A stretch of DNA of 64,000 bases from Mycteria americana (lineage: Eukaryota; Chordata; Aves; Ciconiiformes; Ciconiidae): the NCBI RefSeq assembly GCF_035582795.1, contig NC_134365.1, forward strand, positions 78,845,635 through 78,909,634. The letters are read 5' to 3'. Numbering within the stretch: the stretch's first letter is position 1; each line of letters opens with the position of its first letter. Made by a program: the position numbers and the translations under genes. The notes beneath the pieces were generated by a model, which was not told the DNA's origin, made no database searches, and worked only from the letters and a program-made list of their open reading frames with translations. This document shows, piece by piece, positions 1 to 13,909 of this stretch.

Positions 1-340
1 GCCGGGAGGGGTTTCAGGGGCGGCGGGGAAGCGCGGCCCGGGCCCGGGGCTCCTCGCGGGGCGCCAGGCGGGACCCCCGGGGGCTCTTGCAGAGAGCGCC
101 TCGGAGATGTGTATAGATACGTATCGGTGGAGCCAAGGCCTCTTCGTGCTTCTCGTTGTAACGACCTGTTGTGCTGCCCTTTGGATGAAAGGTGCCCTAT
201 CTACAGGCGGAGTCTGGGATTTCCCCCCGTTTTGCTCCACCGGGTAGCGGCTGTACCAGGCTCGCCCCGCGGAGGGTGCCCGGGCGGGCAGGGGCAGGCC
301 GGGGTCGGGCAGGCTTTCGGTGTGTCCTTTCTGCGGGACG
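1..340 (+). promoter_or_regulatory. CpG-island promoter candidate
   Basis: The first 110 bases hold about 14 CpG dinucleotides and are almost entirely G and C; CpG density stays raised to about 340 and then falls to the AT-rich level of the rest of the window. A GC-box-like run (ggggcggcgggg) lies at 17-28 and I see no TATA box. This pattern is typical of a vertebrate CpG-island promoter. The island is cut by the left edge of the window, so its full size is unknown. The next gene on this strand is ARHGAP8, and its start-codon exon has a splice acceptor in front of it, so a non-coding leader exon must lie upstream. This island is a reasonable place for it, but no donor could be fixed. It could instead belong to a neighbouring gene to the left. 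Confidence 0.6.
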
Positions 341-877
341 CTTTCATTTTTACTGTTTCCCGCAATAATATGATTCAAAGGTCGTAACGAGAAACAGGTT
401 TATACTGTAACAGGTATTACATGAGGCTGTTATTTTACACCGGCGCTTACACCTCAGTCTGTGAACTGAATCTTGCGGTTATTTGCACAAGGATATGACT
501 CAACTCAATAGGATTCTGTACCTTAAGAATACGTGAAAGAGTTTGCCGGGTTTGATGGTAGGTAGGTGGATTTGCGCTCTTGTGGCCATCCCCATCAATG
601 TCACGGGAGAACTTCATAGGACAAAAAGTTTCTGCATGTGAGTCCTGTTGCAGAATTGGAACTTGCATCAATATAAAAACCTCCCAAGAAAAACAGAAAA
701 TGGGGTAAAGATTACAGTAAACATGTGATTGAGATTCAACACTACAACTACAAACCATAAAATATCTCTTAAAGAACATCTCCAGCTATATATTGATATG
801 TTGTGCTTTTAGGGTTTTCTTTTGTCATCTTTGTTACCAGTCCTTTGAAAATTAATTCCTCATCACCCCCATTATAA

Positions 878-902
878 ATATATATATATATATATATATA
901 TA
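878..902. repeat. (AT)n microsatellite
   Basis: An uninterrupted alternating A/T run of 25 bases. Such runs are usually length-polymorphic. Confidence 0.95.
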
Positions 903-3079
903 ACTAGTTCACTTTTTGGCACTCTGTATGTTGCATCGTATTTTTGGCATGTAGTTAAAATCGGCATCGGTGCGCACGTGCACGAGGGGCTGAATTCATG
1001 TTGTGTGTGAAACTTTCATTCTGACCTTTCCAGGTGTCTGAGTGATGACCTTGTTATTTTGTAGTAAGTTTTCCAGGCAGAAGGTGGCACAAGGTTTAGT
1101 TAAGGCCGATTTAATTCCTGGGGGGGGCTGTGGTAGGCTTGGAGTACAGGCTGGAACCGGTTCTTCTCGTTCGCTGCTATTAGCATTCCTGCAATTCCTC
1201 CCATCCAGCCTCCCTTCCAAATGCACCCTGGTAGAAGTCCACCAAAAGGCTGAAACCCTTTAGGGCAGACAAAAGAGGCTAAGCCTCTCTTCCCACCCTT
1301 GCACAGCAGGTAAGCAACTCATCTGAAATCTAAGGGAAAGGCCCATTTCTGGTTAGATGCCTTTTCACTTCCTACAAGGGTAACTGAGTGCACAGCCAGG
1401 AGTTTCCTGTCCTTGATGCCGTATGTTGTACTGATGACCTTGCTGGGGTTTTGGCTTTTTTTCACTTCAACACAGATGAGCTCTTGGCCTGTTATGCGGT
1501 CCCAGAGCCAAACGATCACTAAACTGTCTTTCATGTCCTCAAGTCCAACCTAGGTGGCTGGATGCAGGAGTAAAGCTCCTCGTGGAGCATTAGTCAAGAC
1601 CATTGAAGGCAGAAGCCTTGCTTCCGACACCAAAGCCTCTTCCAAGGAGGAGTGACCTCTGCTTTTGGGAGGTGTTTTGGCATCAAAGTGTGATTTTTGC
1701 CACTGACATGTTACAGACCTTCGGTATGCTGCCTAAAAGAGCATACCAATTTAGCCTCAAATCTAGCAGTTTGCTGAGAGGTCTCTGCATAGATCTAAGT
1801 CGGGCAGTGATGTTTCTGTAACCAAAGAAATTCTTTTTTGAAGTTGCTTTTACACAACTCACTTATTCTAGCATCTTCAGACAAAAATATGCAGTAATGC
1901 TAAGTGGAACTAACTTTAATAAGTGAAGTGAAACCGAGTTCCCTGTGTGGTTTTCTTCATTGTTAGAGCAGGAATTCAAAAAGTAAATAAACATGGGGAC
2001 ATGTAACCTGTATTTTTAAAGTTCTTCTGGATTGAATAAATGTTTAATAATAGTACTGCTGGGGAAATCTGTAAACAGTATTTTTTGTACTCCCCTATGA
2101 ACTCTTAAGCTTTTTTTTAAGAATATGGATAGAGCCATGAAGTCATTGTGTGGCTGAGCTGAGTGAGTATTCTACATGCTTATGTGGGTGTTGGTTTTTA
2201 TTGGTTTTAAATTTAAGAGGTTTTTTTCAGATAAGTTGTTCAGAGTCAAAACAGTCTTTGGTGTAAAGGGGTTTTTGCATAGTATAGCTATGTTTATGCT
2301 GTGCTGACTGGATTACTTTAATTATGAAATTCAGACGCAACAGAACAGTCATTGTTTAATAGGCATTGTGTTATTGAAACTATAATTCCCATTTTTAAAA
2401 TATGAGTGTTTCAAATTTTTTTTAATGAGACTTAACAGAATGTTATAACTCTAGGGTAAGGATTGTCACCCTGCAGACCATATATACCACAGTCCAAGAT
2501 GTTACTGTTGCTAGGGATGTAGGATGCAGCTCTGAGAGGTGGAAATTAGGGAATCTAGGCAGGCTGCTGCTCAGGCGTCGGTTGCGCAGCCAAGGCCACC
2601 TGGGAGTGACGCCCCACCCAGCATGAGTGTGAGTAGCTCTTGCTGCTCACCACCTCCACAGCTGGAGATTCAGATTTCTTGCCAGCCTCCACACCATCAC
2701 AACCCACTGCCAGGCAAATGATACAGACTGGCTGTGGGAACCACGTATGACCTGCTTGTGAGTTAGGCGAGGCTGGAGTCACACAGGTTGACCTCCTTTG
2801 CTTCTGAAGAAAAAAGAAATGACATTTGTGTTTGGCAGCTTTCCTGCACATCCCCCACTTTGTTGGCCCAGCAGAACTGCAGAAAGGAAGCAGCTATTTC
2901 GTATACAGGAATGAAGAGGTCTGGTTAGGATTTATATTATATTAAAAAAACCCAACCCATACATAATTTTTCATGAAAAAACAGGCTATGTGGACAGTAT
3001 TAAAATTTTAATGACAAAATAAATACAGGAAAAAAAATTTTGATATTTGGAAAATGTAAAATCTTACTGGTTTTAATTG

Positions 3080-3116
3080 ACACCCAACCAACCAAACAAA
3101 AAACAAACAACAAAAC
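3080..3116. repeat. A/C-only low-complexity tract
   Basis: 37 consecutive bases made only of A and C, with short AAC and CCAA units. It is one of a family of such tracts in the window; see also 13877, 17854, 25500 and 48879. Confidence 0.9.
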
Positions 3117-4120
3117 GAACCTTTAGAATATGTGGGTAAAAGTACTGATGATGGGAAGGTTTGAATCAGCAATGTCTAGGACTGAAAAGGAATGAAAGCG
3201 CAGAGTAATTGTAAAAATATTGCCAAAAGACCTTTAATTTAGCAACACTGCTGGATATTACTATAATAAGGCACAAATTCTGTTGTAGGTATACACTGCT
3301 CAAGCCTGACAGCTTAAAAGCTGACAACTCAGTTGGTGCCTTTTCAGGGAGACAATTATCGAAAAAGCTTTCTTTGCATCAAATGAGAGACTGGCAGTTA
3401 GTATTACCAGTATACTAAAGAGTGGCTTAGTTGAACCATCAAATTTTCCCTGACCCTAACTAAAATAAGCTCTTTTGTTATAAAATATAAGGCATTTTAA
3501 AAAGAGAACTAAATATAATCATTGACTTTATAATATCTGGTTTAAGCAACAAGAACATTTGAAGGAAGAAAAATTGAAGAAGAAATTATTATTTCTTCTC
3601 TGCTTCTACTGGAAGTTTTACTTTGTTCATACTTACCAAATCTTTCATTCTTTATTACTGAATTCACTTTATATGATATTGATGCAATCCATATTCTTTG
3701 AGCGTTTTTCTCCTCCTCCTGCTCAGTCTGCCTTTTGGAGGCATAATCTTTGATCTATGATGACAATAATTTTCACGGCATATGCAGACAGTGACTGCAG
3801 GTGGGGAATAAGTAGCATGAGCTGACGAACATGTAAGAAATAACAATCTTCTAATCATGCAAATAATGGGATGTGATAGGTCAAACCATGCATTTGTAAG
3901 AAATTTTGAATCCTGTGAGTGTTGCCATTTACTACACCTGGGGCTGTAGGTGCCTCTGAGAATTAGGGACTATGTGTCCAATGCCAGGCACTCAGCACTG
4001 AATTCCAGCTGTTACTTGGGTTTTTCTGTAGACTGGTGGCTATACTCAACTTTCTTTTATTCTCAACCCAATTCTTTACGTCAGGCTAGTCTACATAGTC
4101 TTAATTCTTTGAAGAGCAAA

Positions 4121-4123
<3 letters not shown>

Positions 4124-4183
<60 letters not shown>
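4124..4183. repeat. (TC)30 microsatellite, homopyrimidine tract
   Basis: A perfect 60-base TC dinucleotide run. The strand is wholly pyrimidine with mirror symmetry, which is the known sequence requirement for intramolecular triplex (H-DNA), and such runs are highly polymorphic. Confidence 0.97.
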
Positions 4184-4186
<3 letters not shown>

Positions 4187-7100
4187 GGTTTTGGGGAAAA
4201 CCAAATATGTATAGGTATTCCTTTAAGATTTTTTTTTTTTCCCCATGCTTTTAAACTATTCCAAAAGTAAGGATTATATTTCTGTTTTCACTGTTCAGGG
4301 AGCATGGCAGATGTCAGTCAAGGGGAGCAAGCTGGGATCAGCTCTCCTGAGGGAACTGCTCTGTTCGTATTACTTGCATGTTGTCTCTTGGCAAACTCAC
4401 AGGTAGTCTTCAAATCATGTAAGAGAAAAGTTTTGTTTAATGACTTACAAAGTATCTCATTGCCTCTTGGCAGAGGCAAAAATGGATTCCAGATCATCCA
4501 TGTTATCTCCGAGATGATCCCTTCTCCTCTTCCCTGCGTGCAAGCCTTGCCTCTGTGACTTCATCCGCTACAATACTTAACAAGAGGGAAAGACAATCAT
4601 CTTCTCAGTAGAAATTAACAGTTCTTCTTCAGATCATGCTCTCCTGTGCAGAAGCTGAAGTAGGAATTGCATGGAAAGAAAAAATACTGTTCTGAGTCTG
4701 GAATTAAAAATATGTCTTTGCGCACATGCACAGGGACCTAAAAATCCCATTGTTGAGGCAATCTCATCTCTGGCATTCCTGAAGGTTTGCGTGCTAGGCT
4801 TAGGAAGCACATTGATATTCTTCTAACAAACTCTGTGGCTTTGTATCCATAAATAAACTTTTAATTTTAAAAAACATGGTCATTCTATTGTAGAATATCA
4901 TATTGACACCAGTGTAGGTCACCATCAAGGCTGAATCTCAAGATTAGCTGTACAGACTTCTGTGTCTTGATGTGATGGAATAACTGATAGCAATTGTAGG
5001 TTGCTATTTCTGAGGCCAAGCAATGTAAGAGGATGTAACAGCTGATGTGCTGATAGGAAAAAAAATAGTGAGACAGAACAATCTTGGGTTTCATTTCAAG
5101 CTACATTAGTGGGCACAGGTTTTCTGCTTATTATCCCCAGTTGGGACTCATTCAACTTCTCTCGTATCTCATCTCTTCTCTCTTATCTTGTTCAAATCCC
5201 ATTTCTTTCACTTAGCCTTCTCAGTAACCCTTCCTGAACTCCCATCTTATTCACATGCTTCTTTTGAGGTTGGAAAATTTCAGCCCACAAATAAAGTTGT
5301 GAAGAACTGACAATAAGGTCTCAGACTTGGAAGTTTCGGGTTATACCAACTAGCCTATAATACCAATCCTGTCCATAGTAAAGAAGATCCCCAGCAGTGT
5401 AACTTCATTGCCTTTCACTGATGTCTGCCTTAAGGGCTTTTTCTTTGATTTGTTCATTCTGAAGATATCTTTTATACTTTTTTTTACATTAATATATTCT
5501 GGGAATATTTATTTTAACTAAATTCTTAGCAAGGACTATAGCTGATATTGTGTGCTGTGCAGTGCTTGTATTTCACTAGGTTTTTCTAACTTTGAAATTA
5601 AGCCTGCTGAAAACTTTGGGCTTCCTATTCTATATGGCTCCCACAACCATCAGGGAATACTCTGTCTTTGTCATAATGCTGCAGGGTCATGGTAAAGCTG
5701 AATGTCAGAGCTTCAAGAAGAACATTCACCAGGCATTAGTTGTTCTGTGACATACAGTGGTGTTCTCTGACATGGCGACATACGATGACAGCATAGCACA
5801 ATGAAGGTAACATGTAACAAGTTACAACATGTACCAAGTTTCTACAGAGAGATACTTTAAAACAAAACAATTTAAACCTTAAACTGCTTACAGAGTTCTT
5901 GGGCATTTGCATGTCCTCATGGCATCCCTCAGTGGGGATTTTGCTGCCCATTGCAGGCTCACACTGATGAGCATGGGGAACTTGGGCCAGGTGCGAAAAG
6001 GGATGCACAGGAAAAAGTTACAAGGTTGTTTACAAGGAAATAGGTCTTCCCCCTCCCCCCCCAGTCTCCAGTGAAGAATCTCTGTAAATATCCACATCTT
6101 CTTAATATTCTCCTGATATCATATAACCTACGCTATTCCTGTTTTGTCTGATGATGTGCTCTCAAACCTCTTGCTTTATGCACACACACGTCTACTAAAA
6201 ATTTTCCACTGAGATGCCTACCAGCTAAAAAGCTGTAGAGCCACCTCTGTGTGAACATTAAAGAAAACCTATTCCATGTCATTTGGTAGACCACTGAATA
6301 TAAGGTCTATAAATGCATGATAATGTGCACACTGAGAAACCAGTGTATTGGATGCTACATCCTGAATTACTTTGTGGTATCTTTTATCACATAGCTGAGA
6401 AGAACTAGAGAAGATCCAGAACATAAAGCTAGTGAGTCCATTTTTATTTTTAAGAAGGCATTGAATTATTAGGGAAGAATGCATAACCTGCTATACAAGA
6501 AATTGGAAAGACTAAGGTGGTTCTGTTCACAGACTTTCCACATCCATCTTTACTATTATCATTCAGTATTTTAATCTACCATGTGAGGCAGAAAAAAGTG
6601 AGACAGTTATTTTATTTGCTATATACATAACCTTTCATGTGTTTGCACATACGAAGTATGTAACTAAATGGAAACCATTTAAAAAGTCAAGAGTTTTATT
6701 GGGCTTTTTTTTCCTCTAAGTTGCACTCTCCCTTCTCTTCTAGTAAACGTTACTAACGAAAGCCTGTAGTGTCATGGGAGCTTCCACTTTTGGGAGCTGT
6801 CCCAAGCTTGAGAAGCCACTTGCTTGAAGCTTGAGTTTGAGGCTGAAATTTGGAAGTTTGGCATGTTTCCTACAAATCTGGCTTTGAAAAAAGCCTATAC
6901 GCTAAGGGCTGATCTCTGTAGCTTCAGAGAATACTGACACGCCTAGCAGCTCATTTATATCTAGCTGCAGTAAGTGGTAGCATGGAAATCATGGTAGCTT
7001 TAGCTTTAAATCTCAGTTTGATATAACTGCGCTCTTTTGCATGGGTATAGCGCTTATTGCCACCTATTGGATGAAATAGGAATGAAAAGGTCACTTTTCT

Positions 7101-8942
7101 GAAAAATACTCTATTGGTTTAGGTTTATGGGGTTTGCACCCTGTGTTTTAGAAGTTGAGAACTGGCAGCTTCAACCTACTTGTTGAATGTTAGCCGAGAT
7201 TGTGTTCACGGTGGGATGCTAGGGAGTCCCCTGCTGAAGCTGGGTGCTGTGGGGGTGACTTACCACAGGTGGATAATTCTTGAATTCCTCGGAAGAGAGT
7301 TTTTAGTATAAGCAATGATCCTATGCTTGGGAGGAAAATACCTGACAACATAGGAGTGAGATCCCATCCCAACTCAGTCGAGGTCAGTGTGAGTTATGGT
7401 GGTGATTTCCTTGGGCACAGAATCTCACCCTGTGTATGCAAGAATGCCATTAAACCTGTAGGTGAGTTTTCATGTTAAACTCGGAAGCCAGAAATACTCA
7501 GTGCCTGAAGGCATCATCTTCCCTGCTCTGGTATGTCCGCTGGGTCTTGCTTATTTGGCAATGGTTTTTTGATCTTGCCTAATGGTAGGAAAATTCTTTT
7601 GTGACAGTATTCGGGTAGCAGAGTAAGTTGTGGTTATGTTTGCAGCTTTGTTTGTCTCTGCATTTGGACTTATTATACGTGCTGTTTTGCTTGCCAGAAG
7701 GATTAAGCAGACTTGACAAACTCACAGTTGTAACCTTATCTTTGCAGTCAGAAGCCTACAAGTCAGAATAAAAGATATGTTATTAAGACTTGCAAAGGAA
7801 AATACTGCAGGAAAAATGAAGAGGAGAAAAAAAAAAGACATTTTTGTGCTTGATTCAATAGCTGCCTTTGCAAGTAGAGCTTGTAGTGCTGCATACTGGT
7901 GTTATACAAATGCAAGGGATATTATACGTCTCTTTTATAAGTCTAAGGCTTTGTTCTGGTTGTGGTGGCCTCATTGATTGTTTACTGTAACCTGGTGACA
8001 TCCCATGTATAAATATGTAATGGTTTGCTGCAGTTAAAATAGAAAGAACAACACTGATATGAACCTGAAAGGTAGTAATTTTTAAGTAATTAATTGTAAT
8101 TAGCTTCACATATTGCATTTCTCATTTCCTCTGACAACCTGATAACTTTTCTCTTCTCTTATTTTTTTTTTTATCGCTTAGAAAGGTTTCTCTGGTTTCT
8201 CTCCCTTCTGCAAAAGACCCATGCAAAGAAACTGGTTGTTTACTGAAAAGTCTGTAAGATATTCAAGTATGGAATGGTACCAACTAGGAACCATTAAAAT
8301 TACCAACTAAAAGATTTCTTTCTTTGTAAACCAGGGAAAAACCTTATCCTTAATTTCTTCTAGTTATCTTTGCTCTTAATTGTACCAACAGTAGATAAAA
8401 GTTTTTGGATAGAAATGTCATTTTAAGTATAAGATGCTTTTGAATGGTTGAAATAGTTTCTTGTTCCAGCCACAAACCTAGTAGGGTCCAATTATTATAA
8501 ATGGGATTTTTATAAATTCACCTTTCAGTTTCTTTTTTATTTCCTCTCTCTTTCTTTCCCAGCAGACAGGAAGTGTGAATGAATTGGCTCTGGAGCCAAA
8601 TGATCCTTATCTCTGCCCTTGGGATAACTTACTGAGGATTTTAAAGTCAGATGGTGAGAAAAATTTACGCTAATGTTTAAGAAGCCTCATGAAAGCCTAC
8701 AGAAGGCTGACTAAATCTATGAAAAAAAGAAAGAGGGGAATTATTAGAAGTCGTATACCAAAGACTAGATGAAAAAGCAATAGTACTTTACTCCCGAATG
8801 ACACTTTTCAACAGAAGCTCATAAAGAGCTCTGCTGCGATACCATTACTGACACTGAATAGTACACTTCTCCCAGAGTCTCATTTATTTTCACCGAATAT
8901 CTACCAAGTGGGTGCAGAATGGGGTACAAGTAGAAGGTTTTA

Positions 8943-8967
8943 GGTTACTTTCAAGGTTACTTTCAAG
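8943..8967. repeat. Short tandem duplication (12-bp unit)
   Basis: The 12-base unit ggttactttcaa occurs twice head to tail in non-coding DNA. It looks like a simple slippage duplication. Confidence 0.7.
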
Positions 8968-9397
8968 CAAAATGTATCTCAACATGAGCTAAGAGGGGCA
9001 AGATCTGATTAGTTGAAGAGTGGCAGAATTGCTTCCTGATTAATCAAGCAGCTAACGCTTGTTTGAGGCATTGATTCATGAAAACCTTGAACACATAATT
9101 CATTTTAGCTGGACTTCTGTTGAGTGTATCTGTGAGCTGGTGCTTTATGGCTGTCCTGAATGCTTTCCTCAATCTGGGCCTAATAGGTCTGTATATCCAT
9201 TTTACACTGAGGCATGGCAAGTGACTTACAGGTGTTTGTTCTTAATATATAAATAAAAGTGAAGAAAAGGATAAAAATCCATGTTTGGAAAGAGGCAGAA
9301 TATGCTGTCAAGCACTTTGTTGCATTGATGGGATTCTTAAGGTTTATGCTTGAATGTGTCACTGTTCCTGAAAACTAATCTGGTAAGCAGTGTGCAA

Positions 9398-9455
9398 GGT
9401 TGGGGTTTTTTGTTTGTTTTGGGTTTTGTTGTTTGGTTTTTTTTGTGTGTGGGTG
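9398..9455. repeat. G/T-only low-complexity tract
   Basis: 58 consecutive bases made only of G and T (TTTTG, GGGTTTT and TGTG units). It is the complement of the A/C-only tracts found elsewhere in the window and is the one long example in this orientation. Confidence 0.9.
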
Positions 9456-12199
9456 CTGTATAATTTTAATTGATCCTCTGAGAGAATGGAAGGCTTCTTC
9501 ATCCTAGCCCTGAATTCTTTCCAGGGTTTGGCATTTAAGCTGCTTCTAAAAAAAAAAGTAAAGCTGGCTTAGTAATACTCATTTCAACTGTTTCATATGG
9601 CATTTATTGATTATGGCCAACAGCTAAGACAAAGACAGCACATATATTAATCAGTCTAAAGAAATGTTTTTCTTGCCAACCACATTGGTAAAGCAAGTGT
9701 GTTACCCAGCGTTTCTGGTGCAGTAAGCTGTGTGTCCACGTCCTTGGAAAGGGTATAAATGTTGTTCAAGAAAAACTAGGGATTTATTTAAAAGGTTAAA
9801 TTTCGAATTATGGCAGTTAGAGGAGAAGAGCCTCACCTGACAACCTTATTTACTTCTGATCGTTGCATTAATGAGTAGTTTGTATGCTCTTCTTCCTCCG
9901 CTATATGGCCTTGCTGTTTTCCACAGCTGACTTACAGTAGCCTTGTCCCCTTGCTTTTTTCTCAAACTCTGCACTCTTATGTTTATATACTGCTTATTAA
10001 ATATTTATTAAACATATCAAAGGGAATATTGTTGGAAGGTGCATAATATGATAAGTTGCTGGCTGCACAGGCTTCTCTTTGAGGTCACCTGAAGGGCTTG
10101 AGTGCCTGAAAACCTACCAGTTGTTTTTTAACCCTGCTGCATTCTTTGACTTAGTAAAAACCATAGTGTTTCCCTCTATGCCTTGCTTAAACTCAGACCT
10201 TTGTGTCACTTCTGTTGTAGTATACTTTAGCCTGTAACAACACTATAGACTGTAGCAACACTAAGACTACTTCAACATGTAAGTAATATAGAATTTCTGT
10301 ATGTTTTCCATTTTTGTCATGTGCTGACAGAGAAGAATAATGAATAAACAATGTGGTCTTGTTAGATGTTAGCATAGGTTTAAGTAAGTGTGTATACAAC
10401 TGATCCACTTGTATCTTTAGACTTGTGTAGCAATTAGTATATGTATGTTTAAAAGTTCAAAAAGATCTGGATACCAGTGTTGTTAAGTACCTCTGAAGAG
10501 CCTTCTGGTTGTGTTTCATGGAGATTAATGGGCTAATATGCATCCTTCCTGCAATATGTTACCAGTGTTAGATTTCTTACGTGGGAAATAGGATTTATTA
10601 TTTTCCAGATGTTAGAAATTTTGATTCTTTCCTAGGATGATAATTTGTGCCTGTTTGAGGGTGCAGTTAAAGAGGGAAAGGTAATAAACCAGGTGCAATG
10701 ACAGCAAGTAGTTTTACATGACAGTAGGGAATTGGCAAGATTTCTTTTGAAGTTGACTTTTGTTAAAGTATGGAAAAAGTCTGATAGCAGAATCCAGTTA
10801 ATAATGGTAAGTAATCACTTCAGCCACCATGCTACTGCTACCACTTCACTTCTTTTTCTACAGTCTCTTACCTGAGAACTGCTCTGTAACATGCATGAAT
10901 ATAGACAAATACCTTTGGATAAGGTGATGATGTCTTCAGGGTCGAAGCCGTTATAATGGGGCAATGGTTCCACAACCATTATTACGAAATATACGTGTAA
11001 GCAGATCAGCCAGCAATAAAAATTTGATCCGGATCATGCAGTGATGCACAATCCCATTTCTGTCAATTTAGTCAAAGTACATCGAGGCAGCAAAAAGCAT
11101 AAATCCTTGTTTATGTCAGCTTTAGGAGGAGAGGAGATACTTGATGCCACATAAATCTTTCTGGTAAAAAAGTTAACCTGCCAAAATTGTTTGAACAAAC
11201 TTGAATTTGTAGCGTTCCCTTATGCTGTGTCATTTCTTTCTTTCACGTGACCTCAGCTTTTCTGATCCAGTACAGGGAACTTGAAAGTCACACTTAATAT
11301 ATCATTGAACCATGACACGAGACACTTCTTAAACAGATTTTAGATAGTCTTTTTGGAGCTAGTCTTCTGTATGCCGTACCAGGTAAGAGAATTACACCTC
11401 TAAAAGACATAGGCATAGTGAAGACATGTCCATCAAAGAAAATGAACAGGAAGCCTTTTAGCCATATTTCAAACTTTAAGTCTAACTTTAGGGTTAGGTG
11501 GGGCTTTTTCCAGCCTTTACAATTTAGTATGGAAAGATCTGCCTTTTCATCCCTTTTCCTCTTCTGTTTCTTTTTCTTCCTCTAGTTCCCATTACTCCAT
11601 AGTCTTAGCTGACAAATATATTATTTTATTCTGCAGTTTTGCACGTACAGGAATTCTTTGTGCTCTTCCACCAACATTACCTATCACAAAATCTTGCTCA
11701 CAAAAGCCAGCAAAATAAGGTGCGTGTGAGTTGCTAGTGAGTTTTAGTTTTGGTGGCAAGAGAAGCAAGAAACATTTTAACATTGTCTTTACAATTCTAA
11801 CATCAAGAAAATAGTTGAAGCTCTCGAAATGTAAAATTGTTTTTCAATTTTTGTTCAGTTGTAACTCCAAAGTATCTATAGAAATCTAGTGTGGGATGTG
11901 ATTTTAAAAGTCAAGATTCTGAGGATGGGATGTGCTGATGTGAATAGAGGGGAAATTTGAGGTGGACTGAATATGGAAGTTGTGTTCAAGGTTAGATTTG
12001 AAGTGGCTGTTGTTGCTGCTTGATTATATTGATAGTATCGAACGTGTGAACTGTTTTTGGGCCCTACTAAGCCCCTTGGCACAAGCAGATCAATGACTGA
12101 GTTCTCATCTGAAATGCTTGGTGGACTGCTTTGGCAGCTTCCTTGACATCATGCATTGAACTCTTGTTGTAAAACGCTACCAGGCTTTACAGCACTAAA

Positions 12200-12223
12200 T
12201 TTAGTACTGAATACAGTACTAAA
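12200..12223. repeat. Perfect hairpin (10-bp arms, 4-base loop)
   Basis: TTTAGTACTG at 12200-12209 is followed by the loop AATA and then its exact reverse complement CAGTACTAAA. The left arm overlaps a 12-bp palindrome ACTAAATTTAGT at 12194-12205. No element or gene was recognised around it. Confidence 0.9.
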
Positions 12224-13870
12224 GTTACAATTGGCTGGGTGGAAAACATTTAATCTTAATACTTGTGTATTAATGGGGAAATAATTGTTTCGGGCAAACC
12301 AACAACTAACTGGGTCTTCAGTGCACTGATTAAGAAACAATCCAGTGCAAATGGAGAAGCAGTGGAACAATAGGTGCTATTATCGTCATTTTACTTGATT
12401 TTGAATTGATATTTATAACTAAACATGGGCTATATGTTCACCATATAAAATGGCTTTTGGAACTTGCCTCCTCTGCTTTACAGTACTATTTCATTTTTGT
12501 GCAGCTTGGATGTGGGAGGGGTGATGGTAAGCCTGGGTATCGCTACATCTTGACAAGAACTGGAAACATTGGCCTGTGTTACATAAATATAAGAAGAATA
12601 TTAATTTATTTTAAAAGCCCTAATTTATTCCAGCCAGAGGAATCCCCAGTGAATAATTATGCAATTAAAAAAACCCTTTTTATCATAATACACCAACCCT
12701 TTGTCCAGTAACTTGTCAGATTAATTTAATTAAAAAACAGAGTCTTAAAAATATACTTGTCTGCAATTGAAAGTGTGTAATCCCTTGAGATGGAAGCGCT
12801 AGTTAAACATGAGTTCAGCCCAACATAATTCTGCCACATTAGTGTGTATTACAGTATACTAATTTACAGAGCAAGTTCCATAGATGACTGATCATTAATG
12901 TTTATTATGATTACATTATAGTAATCTTTGTTTTGTCAATAAACATTTACGCTGAATCAAAAAATGGTGGTGTAGTGTGTCATATTGCAGCCACTTATCC
13001 ATGTTCAGATAATTTTGTCCTAACGATACAGCAAGCTTACATGGCTTTCTGTTAATTGGTTATACATTAGGCACTTTTTTCCATGTGCTTCCACTGTGCC
13101 AGATGAACAAGTGGATGTGATAAGAAAATAGCTGTACTGTTTCAGACGACAAAAGAGTATTTCCAAAACCTCTTTGCTAGTAATGGGTAGAAATAATCCC
13201 TTTACTTTAGTGCTTTCAGAACTGGGAATGGCTGATACGTGCAGATATTTATACGCAGTAGGGAAACAATTTTTATTTCACTCTGACATACTTAATTCTT
13301 CCCATAAATAGATTTTTCGACTCCTTCCAGCAGAGAAGGTATGGCAGGGCGGGGGGAAGAGACCGTGCTTACATATTTCATGGTCAGTGACGTGGCAATG
13401 TGTCTCTGGTTTCCCAGTAGAGGAGGAAAACAAGTGATGGGCAGTCTGTAAGTTCAGAGTATAACCTGCTCTGTTTACCTACGTGCTCCAGTCCTGCAAC
13501 AGAGGGGATCACAAGCATTATTGAGGCAGGCAAGTTGCAGTATACTTTGAGACTGGATGTAGTATGTAACTGTGGGAAAAAGTTTTATTAGGTGAGTGAG
13601 GTCTGCATGGCAGCCTGCAGTCCAGAGCCAGCTCTCAGAGGAAAGACAGGAGTGGACAGAGTTGGGTTTATGCATCCCATGGGGGTTGTTCATGGCCCAG
13701 GACAGCCTGTAAAGGATGTCCCAAACCACAACACAGCCCCTGCCGCAGTAAGGGTGTGCTTGTGCTGCACTATGCAGTAACCCTGTACTTTCATATCTCT
13801 GTCCCACTCCAGCATCTGTACTGTTTTAGGTAATTATGTTCTAAATTTTCTTATATACAAGCATGGGTGT

Positions 13871-13876
<6 letters not shown>

Positions 13877-13909
<33 letters not shown>

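Noticed and set aside
109-387. 92-codon open frame at the edge of the CpG island
   Set aside because: No similarity to a known protein was recognised. GC-rich DNA with few stops gives such frames easily, and no splice or homology support was found.
3950-4270. 106-codon frame with a long Ser-Leu repeat
   Set aside because: The repeat is a translation of the (TC)30 microsatellite.
11488-11498. Telomere-like ttagggttagg (also a similar ggttagggtt near 23961)
   Set aside because: Less than two repeat units each, too short for an interstitial telomeric repeat; chance is the simpler reading.
13877-13907. Poly-A run as the tail of a processed pseudogene
   Set aside because: No coding or exon-like sequence and no flanking duplication were seen on the 5' side, and A/C-rich sequence continues after the run.
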